From assembly GCF_030814955.1 (NCBI RefSeq), contig NZ_JAUSWB010000005.1:62001-126000 (forward strand): DNA of 64,000 bases, given 5' to 3'. Origin of the DNA: Planomicrobium stackebrandtii. Its GTDB lineage: Bacteria > Bacillota > Bacilli > Bacillales_A > Planococcaceae. The notes below the pieces were generated by a model that had not been told where the DNA came from, searched no databases, and saw only the letters and a list, made by a program, of their open reading frames with translations. Shown one piece after another: positions 55,192 through 64,000 of the stretch. The position numbers were made by a program, and so were the translations under genes. Each line of letters starts with the position of its first letter. Position 1 is the first letter of the stretch.

Positions 55192-55343
55192 CTCTTATCA
55201 AGAGCTGGCAGAGGGATATTGGCCCGATGACGCCCAGCAACCGACCGTAATACCGTTGTGAGACGGGGCGCTTTGGCGCCAGGATAAATTCCTGCAAGGC
55301 ACGGTGCTAATTCCATCAGAAATTTATTTCTGAAAGATAAGAG
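55192..55343 (+). promoter_or_regulatory. SAM-I (S-box) riboswitch of the mtnKA operon
   Basis: Closing helix CTCTTATC / GATAAGAG, AGAGCTGGCAGAGGGA, GGCCCGATGACG, CAGCAACC and GGTGCTAATTCC are present. It is longer than the other two because of an extended stem (CGACCGTAA...GGCGCTTTGGCGCC). Confidence 0.95.
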
Positions 55344-55362
55344 GCATGGAATCTCTTATTCT

Positions 55363-55394
55363 GGCCTCTTTCTTTTATGAAAGAGGCTTTTTAT
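55363..55394 (+). terminator. S-box terminator before mtnK
   Basis: GGCCTCTTTC / GAAAGAGGC stem followed by TTTTTA, directly before the mtnK ribosome site. Confidence 0.9.
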
Positions 55395-55419
55395 ATTGCA
55401 GATGAAAGGAAGATCCATC

Positions 55420-56610
55420 ATGACGCTGACAGTTCCAACTACTTATAAAGCATTAACAGAAGAAACAGCAATCGCCTTGGCGAAAACTGTCCATACATTT
55501 GACCCCGCTGCCCAATTGACTTGCCGGGAAATCGGCGACGGCAACTTGAATTATGTTTTTCAGATTGAAGACCCGAAGACAGGCAAACGGCTGATCATCA
55601 AGCAGGCGCTGCCGTATGCCAAGATCATCGGCGAAAGCTGGCCGCTGACATTAAAGCGGGCAACGATCGAAGCCAATGTACTCCGAAAGCACGGAGAATT
55701 TGTTCCTTCCTTGGTGCCGGTTGTCTACGCCACTGATGAAGAACTGGCCATTACCGTAATGGAAGATTTGTCCCACTTGGAGATTGCGCGGGAAGGGTTG
55801 ATTAACGGAAAGAATTTTCCAAGGTTGTCGCAGGATATCGGCGAATACCTTGCACTGACTTTATTCCACACCTCTGATTACGGCTTGCATCCTTTTGAAA
55901 AAAAGCGTTTGGCTGCGGAATTTTCCAATCCCGAGCTATGCAAGATTACGGAAGATCTTATTTTTACCGATCCATTCTTTGACCTCGATACCAACGATTA
56001 CGAACCGCAGCTTCAAACGGCGGCAGAAGCGGTTTGGAGCGATCGGAAGCTGCAGCTGGAAGTAGCTAAGTTAAAGAAAAGCTTTTTGACCGAATCGGAA
56101 GCGTTGCTGCATGGCGACCTTCACACAGGCAGTATTTTTGCCAGCCAGACAGAAACAAAGGTTATCGATCCGGAGTTTGGTTTTTATGGCCCGATCGGAT
56201 TTGATGTCGGCTTGTTCCTGGCCAATCTCATTTTCCAATCCATCACGCGCGAAGGCGAAAATCGACAAGTGATTGTCGAGGATATCGGAAAGACATGGAA
56301 CGTTTTTGCTTATTCATTTGCGGAGTTATGGAAAAAACAGAGTGTTGAATCGTTCAAGGAGACGGACGGCTACCTGGAGTATGTACTTGGCAAAGTGCTG
56401 ACAGATGTGGCCGGTTTTGCCGGGTGCGAATTGATTCGCCGGACAATCGGTTTGGCGCATGTCAAAGACTTGGACAGCATCGAAGACACGAAAAACAGAA
56501 TCAGCTCTAAAAAACAGGCGTTGAAGACTGGCCAGGCTTTAATTCTCCAGCGTCAGGAAATCGCATCAATTGAGGATTTACTGCAAATTCTGGAGGAGGC
56601 GCGAATATGA
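55420..56610 (+). CDS. mtnK: Methylthioribose kinase
   Basis: Phosphorylates 5-methylthioribose to its 1-phosphate with ATP. 396 residues. [12 protein letters not shown] is the nucleotide loop, the catalytic loop is [12 protein letters not shown], and [15 protein letters not shown] holds the metal residues. I chose the ATG at 55420 after GAAAGGAAG. It overlaps mtnA by four bases. Confidence 0.95.
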   Translation: MTLTVPTTYKALTEETAIALAKTVHTFDPAAQLTCREIGDGNLNYVFQIEDPKTGKRLIIKQALPYAKIIGESWPLTLKRATIEANVLRKHGEFVPSLVPVVYATDEELAITVMEDLSHLEIAREGLINGKNFPRLSQDIGEYLALTLFHTSDYGLHPFEKKRLAAEFSNPELCKITEDLIFTDPFFDLDTNDYEPQLQTAAEAVWSDRKLQLEVAKLKKSFLTESEALLHGDLHTGSIFASQTETKVIDPEFGFYGPIGFDVGLFLANLIFQSITREGENRQVIVEDIGKTWNVFAYSFAELWKKQSVESFKETDGYLEYVLGKVLTDVAGFAGCELIRRTIGLAHVKDLDSIEDTKNRISSKKQALKTGQALILQRQEIASIEDLLQILEEARI

Positions 56611-57668
56611 GCATTCCTTTGTCCATCAAATGGGACGGCCAGCAGCTGACCATTCTGGATCAGCAAAAACTGCCGCATGCCATTGAATATTTGACACTTG
56701 AAACCGTCGAAGACGTCTACGATGCGATCCTTGCATTAAAGGTCCGCGGTGCACCCGCCATCGGCATCACCGCAGCATATGGACTGGCTAACGGCGCCAA
56801 GCGGCATGACACGGATTCACTGGAAGCTTTTCAGCAATACGTCGAAAAAGACGCGGCGTACTTGAATTCGTCCAGGCCGACTGCGGTCAATCTCGGCTGG
56901 GCGCTCAGCCGCTTAAAAGACAAGGTGCGAGAGGCGGAAAATGTACCGCAAGCAAAGCTGCTGATATTGGCTGAAGCGGTGAAGATCCACAAGGAAGATG
57001 AAGAGTCGTGCCGCAGCATCGGCGAGCATGCATTGGTGTTGCTGCAGGAGCAGACGCGGGTGATGACCATCTGCAACGCAGGCTCGATTGCCACAGCCAA
57101 GTACGGCACGGCATTAGCCCCGTTTCATCTGGGCAGTGAACGAGGCCGAGAGTTTGAAGTGTTCGCCTGCGAAACCCGTCCGATTTATCAAGGCGCCCGC
57201 CTGACGGTATGGGAGCTGCAGCAGTCCGGAGTTGACGTTACGTTAATCACCGACAGCATGGCCGCACACACCATCAAAGCAAAAGAGGTTGAAGCCATCA
57301 TTGTCGGTGCCGACCGCATCGCAGCCAATGGCGATACCGCGAATAAAATTGGCACTTATAATTTAGCGTTGCTGGCTGCCGCATTCAGCATACCGTTTTA
57401 CGTGGCGGCGCCGGCTTCGACCTTTGATCTATCGATAGAAGACGGAAGCTCGATTCCAATCGAAGAGCGCAATCCGGAAGAAATCACCCATATGAATGGG
57501 CAGCCGGTAGCGCCGCTGGGCACGAAAGTGTTCAACCCGGCATTTGATGTAACACCGGCACATTTAATCACTGCCATTATTACTGAAAAAGGCATTATAC
57601 AATCCGACTATCAAAAAAACATCCCTGATTTGCTTGGTGCAACTGCAGGAAAAGGAGAAAGAACATGA
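56607..57668 (+). CDS. mtnA: Methylthioribose-1-phosphate isomerase
   Basis: Isomerizes methylthioribose 1-phosphate to methylthioribulose 1-phosphate. 353 residues. [15 protein letters not shown], the active-site Cys in [10 protein letters not shown] and the Asp in [18 protein letters not shown] are present. The ATGA overlap with mtnK upstream and with the binding protein gene downstream makes a tightly coupled operon. Confidence 0.96.
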   Translation: MSIPLSIKWDGQQLTILDQQKLPHAIEYLTLETVEDVYDAILALKVRGAPAIGITAAYGLANGAKRHDTDSLEAFQQYVEKDAAYLNSSRPTAVNLGWALSRLKDKVREAENVPQAKLLILAEAVKIHKEDEESCRSIGEHALVLLQEQTRVMTICNAGSIATAKYGTALAPFHLGSERGREFEVFACETRPIYQGARLTVWELQQSGVDVTLITDSMAAHTIKAKEVEAIIVGADRIAANGDTANKIGTYNLALLAAAFSIPFYVAAPASTFDLSIEDGSSIPIEERNPEEITHMNGQPVAPLGTKVFNPAFDVTPAHLITAIITEKGIIQSDYQKNIPDLLGATAGKGERT

Positions 57669-58747
57669 AAAAACAATCCATCTGGCTGCTAGCCGCATTA
57701 TTATTTATCAGTATGTTATTGGCTGCTTGCCAGCCACAGGGGGACGTCAGCGAAGAAGAAACTTCTTCAGATACTGAAAGCGAAGCCTCTGACCACCCGC
57801 TTGCCGGCAAGGAAATTGCATTGATCATGCAAATCAATCTGGGCACATTTTCTGCTCAATATATTGCGGGCGTAGAAGAACAGGTTGAGAGTTTTGGCGG
57901 CAAAGCGACCGTGTTCACCTCTGAAGGCGATTTGGCAAAAATGGCCTCCAATCTGGATGCTGCGATCAACCAGGGCGTCGACGGGATTTTGATTGACCAC
58001 GGAACAAAAGAAGCCTTGAACCAAGGTGTTGAAAAAGCGCTGGAAGCCGGAATTCCGGTAGTGGCGTTTGATACGGGCATTGATGTGGAAGGCGTTGTTT
58101 CTTTAGAGCAGGGCGACCAGCAAATGGCTGAAATGACGTTGGAAAAACTGGCGGAAGATAACGGCGGCGAAGCCAATATCGTCAAAATCTGGACAGCCGG
58201 CTTTGCGCCGATGGAAAGACGCCAGGTTGCCTACGAGAAATTCATGACGGACAATCCGGGCATCCAGGAAGTAACGGCATTTGGTTCTGCTACTGACAAC
58301 ACGGCATTGGATACACAATCACAGATGGAAGCTGTTTTGAAGCAATACCCGAACGAAGGCGAGATCACAGCAGTCTGGGCTTCTTGGGATGAATTTGCAA
58401 AAGGTGCCGTCCGTGCCATTGAACAGGCAGGGCGTACTGATATTAAAGTGTACGGCATTGACATGAGCGATGAAGATCTGCAATTGATGCAAAAAGACGG
58501 CAGCCCATGGCTCGCTTCTGCAGCTGTTGATCCTGCGGATATCGGACGTATTCAAGTGCGTTACCTGTATCAGTTGTTGAACGGCGAGCAGCCGGAAGAA
58601 AAAGTGGTTCTGGAGCCGGTATTCATCGAGGCGGAAAACTTGCCGGAAGAAACGGTAACCACGGATGAGTTGAGCGAATACGTAGAAGGCTGGGGCGCAA
58701 GCGACCAAGGCTATACAGATGACCTGCGCGAATTGGAAGGCCAATAA
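57665..58747 (+). CDS. Sugar-type ABC transporter substrate-binding lipoprotein, probably methylthioribose
   Basis: 360 residues with a lipobox LLAAC signal and a periplasmic-binding-protein-4 (RbsB-like) fold: [47 protein letters not shown] and [17 protein letters not shown]. It overlaps mtnA by four bases and shares the SAM riboswitch, which is the main basis for predicting methylthioribose (or a related thio-sugar) as ligand. Confidence 0.87.
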   Translation: MKKQSIWLLAALLFISMLLAACQPQGDVSEEETSSDTESEASDHPLAGKEIALIMQINLGTFSAQYIAGVEEQVESFGGKATVFTSEGDLAKMASNLDAAINQGVDGILIDHGTKEALNQGVEKALEAGIPVVAFDTGIDVEGVVSLEQGDQQMAEMTLEKLAEDNGGEANIVKIWTAGFAPMERRQVAYEKFMTDNPGIQEVTAFGSATDNTALDTQSQMEAVLKQYPNEGEITAVWASWDEFAKGAVRAIEQAGRTDIKVYGIDMSDEDLQLMQKDGSPWLASAAVDPADIGRIQVRYLYQLLNGEQPEEKVVLEPVFIEAENLPEETVTTDELSEYVEGWGASDQGYTDDLRELEGQ

Positions 58748-58760
58748 ACTTCACCATTTC

Positions 58761-58793
58761 GAGCTGTCCTGAAAGATGGGACAGCTCTTTTAT
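58761..58793 (+). terminator. Intercistronic hairpin after the binding-protein gene
   Basis: GAGCTGTCC / GGGACAGCTC stem followed by TTTTA, within the operon. It probably lowers downstream transcription or stabilizes the upstream mRNA, giving more binding protein than membrane subunits. Confidence 0.6.
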
Positions 58794-58810
58794 CAGAAAG
58801 GGGCATTTCT

Positions 58811-60367
58811 ATGGTAGAACCGTTACTTTCGATGACCGCTATCGGAAAGAAATTCGGCACCGTCACTGCGCTTCAAGGAGCGGAGTTCCAATTGAAAAAA
58901 GGTGAAGTCCATGCCATTCTGGGCGTTAACGGTGCAGGAAAAAGCACCTTGATTAAAATTTTGTCTGGCGTCTATCAGCAGGATGAAGGATCAATCTACC
59001 TCGACGGCGCCGCCATTCGGCTGGATTCGCCGAAAGCCGCCAAACAGCAAGGAATCTACTGTGTTTACCAGGAAGTGGACACCGCCATTGTGTCCGAGTT
59101 GACCGTGGCGGAAAATATTCTCCTGGATACCTTTGCAGAAAAAGGAAATCTGTTTGTTTCCAGGCAGAGGATCAACGAACAGGCCCGATCGGTGCTGCAT
59201 GAGCTGCAGGCGGACAACATCAATGTCCAGCAGAAAGCGGCGCGACTGACCTTGGCGGAAAAGCAGATGGTGCTGATTGCGAGAGCGTTGGTCCATTCGG
59301 CGAAAATCATTATTTTCGATGAACCAACGGCGCCGCTGTCGATTCATGAATCGGAGAAGCTGTATACGGTTATTGCGAAATTAAAAGCGCAAGGCGTGGG
59401 CTGTGTTTTCATTTCCCACCGTCTGCCGGAAGTATTTGAAATCAGCGACCGGATCACCGTTATGCGTGAAGGGACGCTTGTCCAAACCTATGATACGGCT
59501 CAAGCCGATCAGGACGGGGTAATTGAAGCGATGCTGGGTGCAGCACTCAGCCACGAATTAGAGCCGCGGGCGCACGACATCGGAGCGGCTTTGCTGGAAG
59601 TGTCGAATTTATCGGATGGCCAAAAGCTCAAGGATTTGTCGCTGACTGTTGCGGCAGGCGAAGTAGTGGGTATTGTCGGATTAGTGGGTGCCGGCAAAAC
59701 AGAACTCGCGAAAGCGTTGTTCGGCGGCACTCCTTTAACATCCGGAACGATTAAGCTGGATGGGAAAAACGCCAAGATCAAACATCCGGCAGATGCCATC
59801 AAAGCGGGGATGGCATTGATTCCAGAGGAACGGCGAAAAGAAGGATTATTTGTGCAGGAATCGCTGGAAGCCAATGCATCATTTCCCAACCTTAAACAAT
59901 TTTCTAAGCGTCTGTTGATGGATCGGAAAGCCGAAAAGCGTTATGCCAATGAAATCATTGAGCGGCTGCGCATCAAAACCGGCAGTACAGAAACACCGCT
60001 TGTCCATTTAAGCGGGGGGAACCAGCAAAAAGTAGCTATCGGCAAATGGATTTCGCTCAATTCTGCTCTGTACCTATTTGATGAACCGACAAAAGGCGTT
60101 GATATTGGAGCGAAAGTCGACATTTTTAAATTGATCCGCCAGTTAGCTGAAAGCGGCAAAGGGTGTTTGTATTTTTCAAGTGAAATTCATGAAGCCATCG
60201 GAATTTCCGATCGCATTCTCGTAATGTACAACGGTCAAATCGTGAAAGAATTGTCACGACAAGAAGCGACCCAAGAAAGGATTTTATTGTATGCAAGTGG
60301 CGGAAAAGAAGAGCTTGGGGAAAAACAAGAATTCGGTGAAAGAAAACGCGATTCAGTTTCTATTTAA
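58811..60367 (+). CDS. Sugar-type ABC transporter ATP-binding protein, two ATPase domains
   Basis: 518 residues of the RbsA/MglA class with two nucleotide-binding halves. First Walker A GVNGAGKST (about 36-44) and Walker B IIIFDEPTAPLS. Second half has the degenerate loop GLVGAGKTE (about 290), signature LSGGNQQKVAIGKW and YLFDEPTKGVDIGA. Its end overlaps the permease gene by 77 bases. Confidence 0.9.
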   Translation: MVEPLLSMTAIGKKFGTVTALQGAEFQLKKGEVHAILGVNGAGKSTLIKILSGVYQQDEGSIYLDGAAIRLDSPKAAKQQGIYCVYQEVDTAIVSELTVAENILLDTFAEKGNLFVSRQRINEQARSVLHELQADNINVQQKAARLTLAEKQMVLIARALVHSAKIIIFDEPTAPLSIHESEKLYTVIAKLKAQGVGCVFISHRLPEVFEISDRITVMREGTLVQTYDTAQADQDGVIEAMLGAALSHELEPRAHDIGAALLEVSNLSDGQKLKDLSLTVAAGEVVGIVGLVGAGKTELAKALFGGTPLTSGTIKLDGKNAKIKHPADAIKAGMALIPEERRKEGLFVQESLEANASFPNLKQFSKRLLMDRKAEKRYANEIIERLRIKTGSTETPLVHLSGGNQQKVAIGKWISLNSALYLFDEPTKGVDIGAKVDIFKLIRQLAESGKGCLYFSSEIHEAIGISDRILVMYNGQIVKELSRQEATQERILLYASGGKEELGEKQEFGERKRDSVSI

Positions 60368-61328
60368 ATACGGCGCCATTGCCTTACTCATTTTCATTAT
60401 TTTTTATTTCAGCACCATCAGCGACGCCTTTTTCACGTACGGCAATTTCTCGGACATTCTGCGCTCGATTTCCATTGTCACTTTACTCGCTTTGGGCGTG
60501 ACGTTCACGCTGGTAGTGGACGGCTTTGATTTGTCCGTTGGTTCGACCATGTCGTTATCGACAGTCGTTTCCGCCTCGTTGATGGTCTGGTACGATATGC
60601 CGCTATGGCTCGTACTGATACTGCCGCTATTGATCGGTGTGTTTGTCGGGGCCGTCAACAGCTTTCTCATTGTGGTCATCGGCATTCCGGATTTGCTGGC
60701 GACCTTGAGCATGATGTATATTGTGGCCGGTTTGCACCGCACATATACTGAAGGCTATTCGATCTACAATAATATGCCCCTGACTTCAGGCGGGACAGCA
60801 CCAGGGCAATTATCGGAAGCCTTTTTATGGATTGGCCAGGGACAGATGCTGGGTCTGCCGGTTCCGGTATGGATCATGCTGGTGATGGTCCTTGCTTCTT
60901 ATGTGGTGCTTAACCATACACGCTGGGGAAGAGTGCTTTACATGACAGGCGGAAATGCCGAAGCGGCTACTTTGTCAGGCGTCAGCGTCAAAAAAGTGAA
61001 GTTTACTGCCTATGTAATATCTGGTATTTTTGCTTCTATGGCCGGTATTCTTTTCACTGCACGCGTAGGTTCAGGGCAGATTGATGCAGGAGCTCCATTG
61101 ATGATGGAAGCAGTGGCAGCTGTCTTTGTCGGCTACTCGGTTTTAGGAGCAGGCAAACCGAATGCACTTGGCACATTTTTCGGTGCCGCAGTCATCGGGA
61201 TCCTGCTAAACGGATTGACGATCCTCAACCTTCCATACTACGCTTTTGATATTATCAAAGGCGGCGTTTTGGTAGCTGCACTGGCTGTTACTTATGTTTA
61301 CGCCAAAAAGAAGTTTTCTAAAGCATAA
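60291..61328 (+). CDS. Sugar-type ABC transporter permease
   Basis: 345-residue RbsC-like permease with about nine hydrophobic helices. VDGFDLSVGSTMSLS and GGNAEAATLSGVSVKKVKFTAYVISG are family signatures. The ATG at 60291 lies well inside the ATPase gene; an in-frame GTG at 60336 is the main alternative. The unusual 77-base overlap is real in either case because the transmembrane region starts just after the ATPase stop. Part of the S-box mtnKA operon. Confidence 0.88.
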   Translation: MQVAEKKSLGKNKNSVKENAIQFLFKYGAIALLIFIIFYFSTISDAFFTYGNFSDILRSISIVTLLALGVTFTLVVDGFDLSVGSTMSLSTVVSASLMVWYDMPLWLVLILPLLIGVFVGAVNSFLIVVIGIPDLLATLSMMYIVAGLHRTYTEGYSIYNNMPLTSGGTAPGQLSEAFLWIGQGQMLGLPVPVWIMLVMVLASYVVLNHTRWGRVLYMTGGNAEAATLSGVSVKKVKFTAYVISGIFASMAGILFTARVGSGQIDAGAPLMMEAVAAVFVGYSVLGAGKPNALGTFFGAAVIGILLNGLTILNLPYYAFDIIKGGVLVAALAVTYVYAKKKFSKA

Positions 61329-61376
61329 AAGCAAAACAAAGGGCTCCCATTGTGGAAGCCTTTTTGTTTTGCTTTT
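61325..61376 (+). terminator. Long bidirectional terminator between the permease and the reductase gene
   Basis: AAAAGCAAAACAAA...TTTTGTTTTGCTTTT encloses GGGCTCCCA / TGTGGAAGCC; it serves two convergent genes. Confidence 0.85.
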
Positions 61377-61911
61377 ATTTATCGGGCGTATAGCTGGCGA
61401 TGAGGACGCCCGAGTCAGTTGAACGGATTTCCTTCAGGTTGAACATTTTCTGGTCGGCATTTTCCTTGAACAGCCGTTTGCCTTCTCCTAAAATGAGCGG
61501 GAAGGTCATCAAGTGCAATTCATCGATCAGATCGTGCTTCAGTAAAGTTTCGATCAGTTCCGCACTGCCGTAGACCAATAGCCGCTGTCCGGTTTTTTTC
61601 AGTTTGGCAACTTCCTGAGCTACATTGTCGGTGATTAAGCGTGCGTTCCATTCTGTACGCTTCAGGCTGGTGGAGACCACGTACTTTGGCAGCTGGTTCA
61701 TCCGGTCGGCAAAGCCTTCTTCATCTTCGGCTGCCGGCCATGCTGCAGCAAATCCCTCATAAGTAACCCTTCCAAGCAGAAGTGCGTCACTGCGGAACAG
61801 GAGGTCCAACTGGTATTTAGCTATCTCATCATCCCAGTAGGGTGCAGTCCAGGACGGCTCCTCCATGACCCCGTCAAGTGTCAAATACATCGCAACAATG
61901 ATTTTCCCCAT
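61375..61911 (-). CDS. RibD C-terminal / dihydrofolate-reductase-like family protein
   Basis: 178-residue NADPH-binding reductase-like protein. MYLTLDGVMEEP at the N-terminus, LLLGRVTYEGFA, YVVSTSLKRTEWNA, LVYGSAELIETLL and the C-terminal FPLILGEGKRLF are the family landmarks. Members of this group (YyaP/YwjB-like) have no settled substrate. It is convergent with the ABC permease. Confidence 0.87.
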   Translation of the reverse strand: MGKIIVAMYLTLDGVMEEPSWTAPYWDDEIAKYQLDLLFRSDALLLGRVTYEGFAAAWPAAEDEEGFADRMNQLPKYVVSTSLKRTEWNARLITDNVAQEVAKLKKTGQRLLVYGSAELIETLLKHDLIDELHLMTFPLILGEGKRLFKENADQKMFNLKEIRSTDSGVLIASYTPDK

Positions 61912-62198
61912 ACGAACAGCTCCTTTTTCTCAGCTAAAACCGATACAGAAGACAATTAATGTATATATTCTCCGCTGACAGAAAAAGTCCTTTATTTTAA
62001 ACGCACTCCATCGTCAATCTGCCCAACAAAAATTGGATTAAACAGTTTCCCAAATCGAGTGCGTCAATTGCGGAAAAAAAACAGCCAGCCTTAGATAGTT
62101 ATTTTTTTTAGGTTTAAATAATTTTTTTGCAAAAAACTAACAATTCTTATTACTTATAAAGTAAACTATAAATACCATATAAAGGGGAGGAATTATGT

Positions 62199-63203
62199 AT
62201 GCAATGTAATAGCTGCTCAGTTGCGGCAATAAAATTTGAAATCAAGCTGGAAGGTGAAACGAATCTTTCGGCTTTGCAGATAGTCATAGATCATTTGGAA
62301 AGAAGAGAAATCGAGGTTATCAGTAAAGGCAGCAAGCTGCAGATGGACGAAATAGGCGCCAGAGAATTTCTGGACTTTTGCAGCGACTTATTGGATGTGG
62401 ACCAAGTGCTGTTCCGCATCAATCAGGAAGCATGGCAGCCACTGGAAGAAATGCCTCAGGTTTTCGCAACGGAATGGATTGACGATGTCATTCAACACGA
62501 AAGGCTTACGTGCCACTATCAGCCAATCGTGGCTGCGGATGAGAGCATCTTTGCCTATGAAATGCTGGCACGCTTTAAAAACGAAGATGGCTCAATGATC
62601 TACCCGAATGAAATTTTTCCGGCCGCAAAATCACGCGGACGTTTGTATGCATTGGACCGGGTATGCAGAATGACTGCCGTAAAGTATGCAGCTGCATTAA
62701 AAGGCGAAAAAGCATTCATCAACTTTATTCCTACGTCCATTTACTCGCCTGAATTTTGCCTGCGCTCGACAATTTCGCTGTCTGAGCAATTAGGGGTAAA
62801 TCCAAAATCACTGGTATTTGAAGTAGTGGAAACAGAAAGAGTCGACGATATTGATCATTTGAAAAAAATCTTAACTTATTACCGGGAAAAAGGGTTCGAT
62901 TACGCATTGGATGACGTGGGCGAGGGCTATAGCACCATCGAGCTTTTGGCCGACTTGAAACCGAAGTATATGAAGCTGGACATGCAGTATGTCCAAAATG
63001 TAGCAGAAGATGTGGAAAAGCAGAGAGTCGCGAAGAAGTTTTTGGCGAAAGCTCTGGAAATCGGCTCGATTCCATTAGCAGAAGGCATTGAAACCCGTGA
63101 GGATTTTGACTGGCTGAAGCAAAGCGGATACCAATTATTCCAAGGCTATTATTTTGGGAAACCGGCAGCATCGCCTTTGTACGATCAGCACCAAGAAGTA
63201 TAA
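62199..63203 (+). CDS. EAL-domain cyclic di-GMP phosphodiesterase
   Basis: 334 residues. An N-terminal ~90-residue region of unknown type begins with a C-x-x-C pair (residues 3 and 6) and resembles a small sensory module. The EAL domain (about 98-325) starts at HYQPIV and has the signature as YEMLARF (Glu121). Other catalytic elements are present: NFIP, EVVETE, LDDVGEG (Asp pair), YMKLD (Lys) and EGIET (Glu), ending FQGYYFG. It is therefore expected to hydrolyse c-di-GMP to pGpG. No transmembrane helix. GGGGAGG precedes the ATG. It is the only c-di-GMP enzyme in the window. Confidence 0.92.
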   Translation: MQCNSCSVAAIKFEIKLEGETNLSALQIVIDHLERREIEVISKGSKLQMDEIGAREFLDFCSDLLDVDQVLFRINQEAWQPLEEMPQVFATEWIDDVIQHERLTCHYQPIVAADESIFAYEMLARFKNEDGSMIYPNEIFPAAKSRGRLYALDRVCRMTAVKYAAALKGEKAFINFIPTSIYSPEFCLRSTISLSEQLGVNPKSLVFEVVETERVDDIDHLKKILTYYREKGFDYALDDVGEGYSTIELLADLKPKYMKLDMQYVQNVAEDVEKQRVAKKFLAKALEIGSIPLAEGIETREDFDWLKQSGYQLFQGYYFGKPAASPLYDQHQEV

Positions 63204-63212
63204 ATTGAAAGA

Positions 63213-63245
63213 GCCAACAACTGTCATGGTTGTTGGTTTTTTTAT
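63213..63245 (+). terminator. EAL gene terminator
   Basis: CCAACAAC / GTTGTTGG stem with an eight-base loop and seven T residues. Confidence 0.85.
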
Positions 63246-63307
63246 TGGAAACCTATATAACGAAGAAATGTTGAAACCATAATTGAAAGAGTGAGAGGAA
63301 CAACTAG

Positions 63308-63520
63308 CATGATATCATTTTAAACCTTGAGGAGGATGATAAAGGCTTTTCCCAATTAATCAGAAATAAGGAATTTCAGGTGCTGCTTGGATTGACAGTT
63401 AAGATCTTATTACCGGGTACCACTTTCTATTCGACAGTAGAAAGGTTCTTCATGGTCGATGCGCAAGAAACAGTTGGATGCGCAAGAAGCTGTAGCATTG
63501 CAAGACAGAAAAAGCGTTGA
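63308..63520 (+). pseudogene. Remnant of a two-transmembrane potassium channel gene
   Basis: A 71-codon open stretch without a convincing start codon encodes SQLIRNKEFQVLLGLTV then ILLPGTTFYSTVERFFMVDA. This matches the first helix and pore-helix entry of Ion_trans_2 (Kch/LctB-like) channels, in which GTxFYSxVEGW...DALYFSVVTLTTVG-type sequence follows. Here the frame runs instead into unrelated residues and stops before the selectivity filter, so no functional channel can be made. AGGAGG at 63331 could be a relic ribosome site. Confidence 0.6.
63458..63489 (+). repeat. 12-bp direct repeat at the broken end of the channel remnant
   Basis: GATGCGCAAGAA at 63458-63469 and again at 63478-63489, eight bases apart, exactly where the channel similarity ends. 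Confidence 0.7.
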
Positions 63521-63546
63521 GAAAATAAATTCTCAACGTTTTTTTG
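63508..63546 (-). terminator. Terminator of the alpha/beta hydrolase gene
   Basis: Reverse strand AAACGTTGAGAATTT / AATTCTCAACGCTTTTT-type stem followed by T residues, just after the hydrolase stop. Confidence 0.8.
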
Positions 63547-63551
63547 AATGG

Positions 63552-63998
63552 TCACTGTTGTTTGATGAAACTTAAAATATGCTCCACGAACGGTTCGGTC
63601 TTCTCAATCTGTGTCCAATGTCCGCATTCATTGAACACATGAAGCTCTGCGTGCGGCAGGAGCTTAATCAGGCGGTAACTGGTATCTTCAATCGGAATGA
63701 CCTGGTCGTTCAGGCCATGGAACAGCAGCGCCGGAATCTGGATTTGGCGGATTTCGTCGTCCGTCAATGCCAGTTCATCGAGCTTGTCCTGACGCGGTTC
63801 CGGGAACATCGCCTCGAACGATTGCTTGACGTCCGGGCGCATGCTCGCTTCGTAGCGCAGTCGGACGAGTTCTTCATTGTTCGCCGCTTCCTGGTTATAG
63901 GAGAACAATTTGATCAGTTCGCGCATTTCTTCCAGGCTCGCTTCATAGCCCCATACCCGTTCTAATCCTTCTGAAATAGGGAACTGGATACCTGCACT
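63552..63998 (-). CDS. Alpha/beta hydrolase, MhpC-like, C-terminal part (5' end outside window)
   Basis: The open frame continues to the window edge, so about 149 C-terminal residues are seen. The stretch GIQFPISEGLERVWGYE, directly upstream of the apparent ATG at 63926, matches the cap-domain entry of meta-cleavage product hydrolases (MhpC/BphD type). The catalytic Asp lies in LFHGLNDQVIP and the catalytic His in ECGHWTQIEKTE. The nucleophile Ser is outside the window. The substrate could be an aromatic ring-fission product or a simple ester. Confidence 0.82.
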   Translation of the reverse strand, partial: SAGIQFPISEGLERVWGYEASLEEMRELIKLFSYNQEAANNEELVRLRYEASMRPDVKQSFEAMFPEPRQDKLDELALTDDEIRQIQIPALLFHGLNDQVIPIEDTSYRLIKLLPHAELHVFNECGHWTQIEKTEPFVEHILSFIKQQ

Positions 63999-64000
63999 TC

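Overview
The window looks like chromosomal DNA from a low-to-mid GC Gram-positive member of the Bacillales, most likely a Planococcus-like Planococcaceae. The evidence is strong Shine-Dalgarno sites, three SAM-I (S-box) riboswitches, a GlcT/RAT-controlled glucose PTS, a Bacillus-type methionine salvage (mtn) locus, a YwqA-type helicase and a PhoP-box alkaline phosphatase. The genus is inference from gene content. No phage, insertion sequence, CRISPR array, rRNA or tRNA gene is visible.

Layout. 1-5.6 kb: the 3' end of katG, a reverse-strand flavin amine oxidase, then an S-box-controlled amino-acid ABC transporter with homocysteine S-methyltransferase. 5.7-9.6 kb: a membrane-anchored Xre regulator, a LURP-one protein and a VanZ-like protein next to a VanRS-like two-component pair. 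9.8-15.1 kb: the mannitol operon (mtlA, mtlR, mtlD). 15.3-25 kb: malate:quinone oxidoreductase, an O-methyltransferase, an ECF S component, an EEP phosphohydrolase, the glcT-ptsG glucose PTS with its antiterminator target, a Cof-type phosphatase and a TsuA/YeeE transporter. 25.4-36.9 kb: selU (mnmH), a SWIM/SNF2 helicase, a CoA-type Nudix hydrolase, ilvE, a Bcr/CflA exporter, alkaline phosphatase with a PhoP box, a lipoprotein and a HAAS-like membrane protein. 37-44.5 kb: a CstA transporter, a two-domain TerD-family protein, proBA behind an attenuator-like leader, a DUF4395 protein and MgtE.

44.5-51.5 kb is the most interesting part. A c-di-GMP-I (GEMM) riboswitch precedes a secreted TIM-barrel-like protein. 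It is followed by a membrane HEAT-like protein that overlaps a processive family-2 glycosyltransferase, and by a convergent 1066-residue membrane-anchored glycoside-hydrolase-like protein. I read this as a candidate c-di-GMP-regulated exopolysaccharide locus. An EAL phosphodiesterase with its key residues intact lies at 62.2 kb.

51.6-61.4 kb is a methylthioribose salvage island with two divergent S-box operons: mtnW-mtnX-mtnB-mtnD leftward and mtnK-mtnA plus a sugar-type ABC importer rightward. A structured repeat of a kind common in Bacillales intergenic regions lies between them. The right end carries a RibD/DHFR-like reductase, the EAL gene, the remnant of a two-TM potassium channel gene and the 3' end of an alpha/beta hydrolase.

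Several systems connect. S-box control ties the ABC-mmuM operon and both mtn operons to methionine/SAM status. Two complete PTS sugar systems each carry their own PRD regulator. The TsuA-like transporter and SelU diverge from a shared intergenic region and may link sulfur or selenium uptake with tRNA modification.
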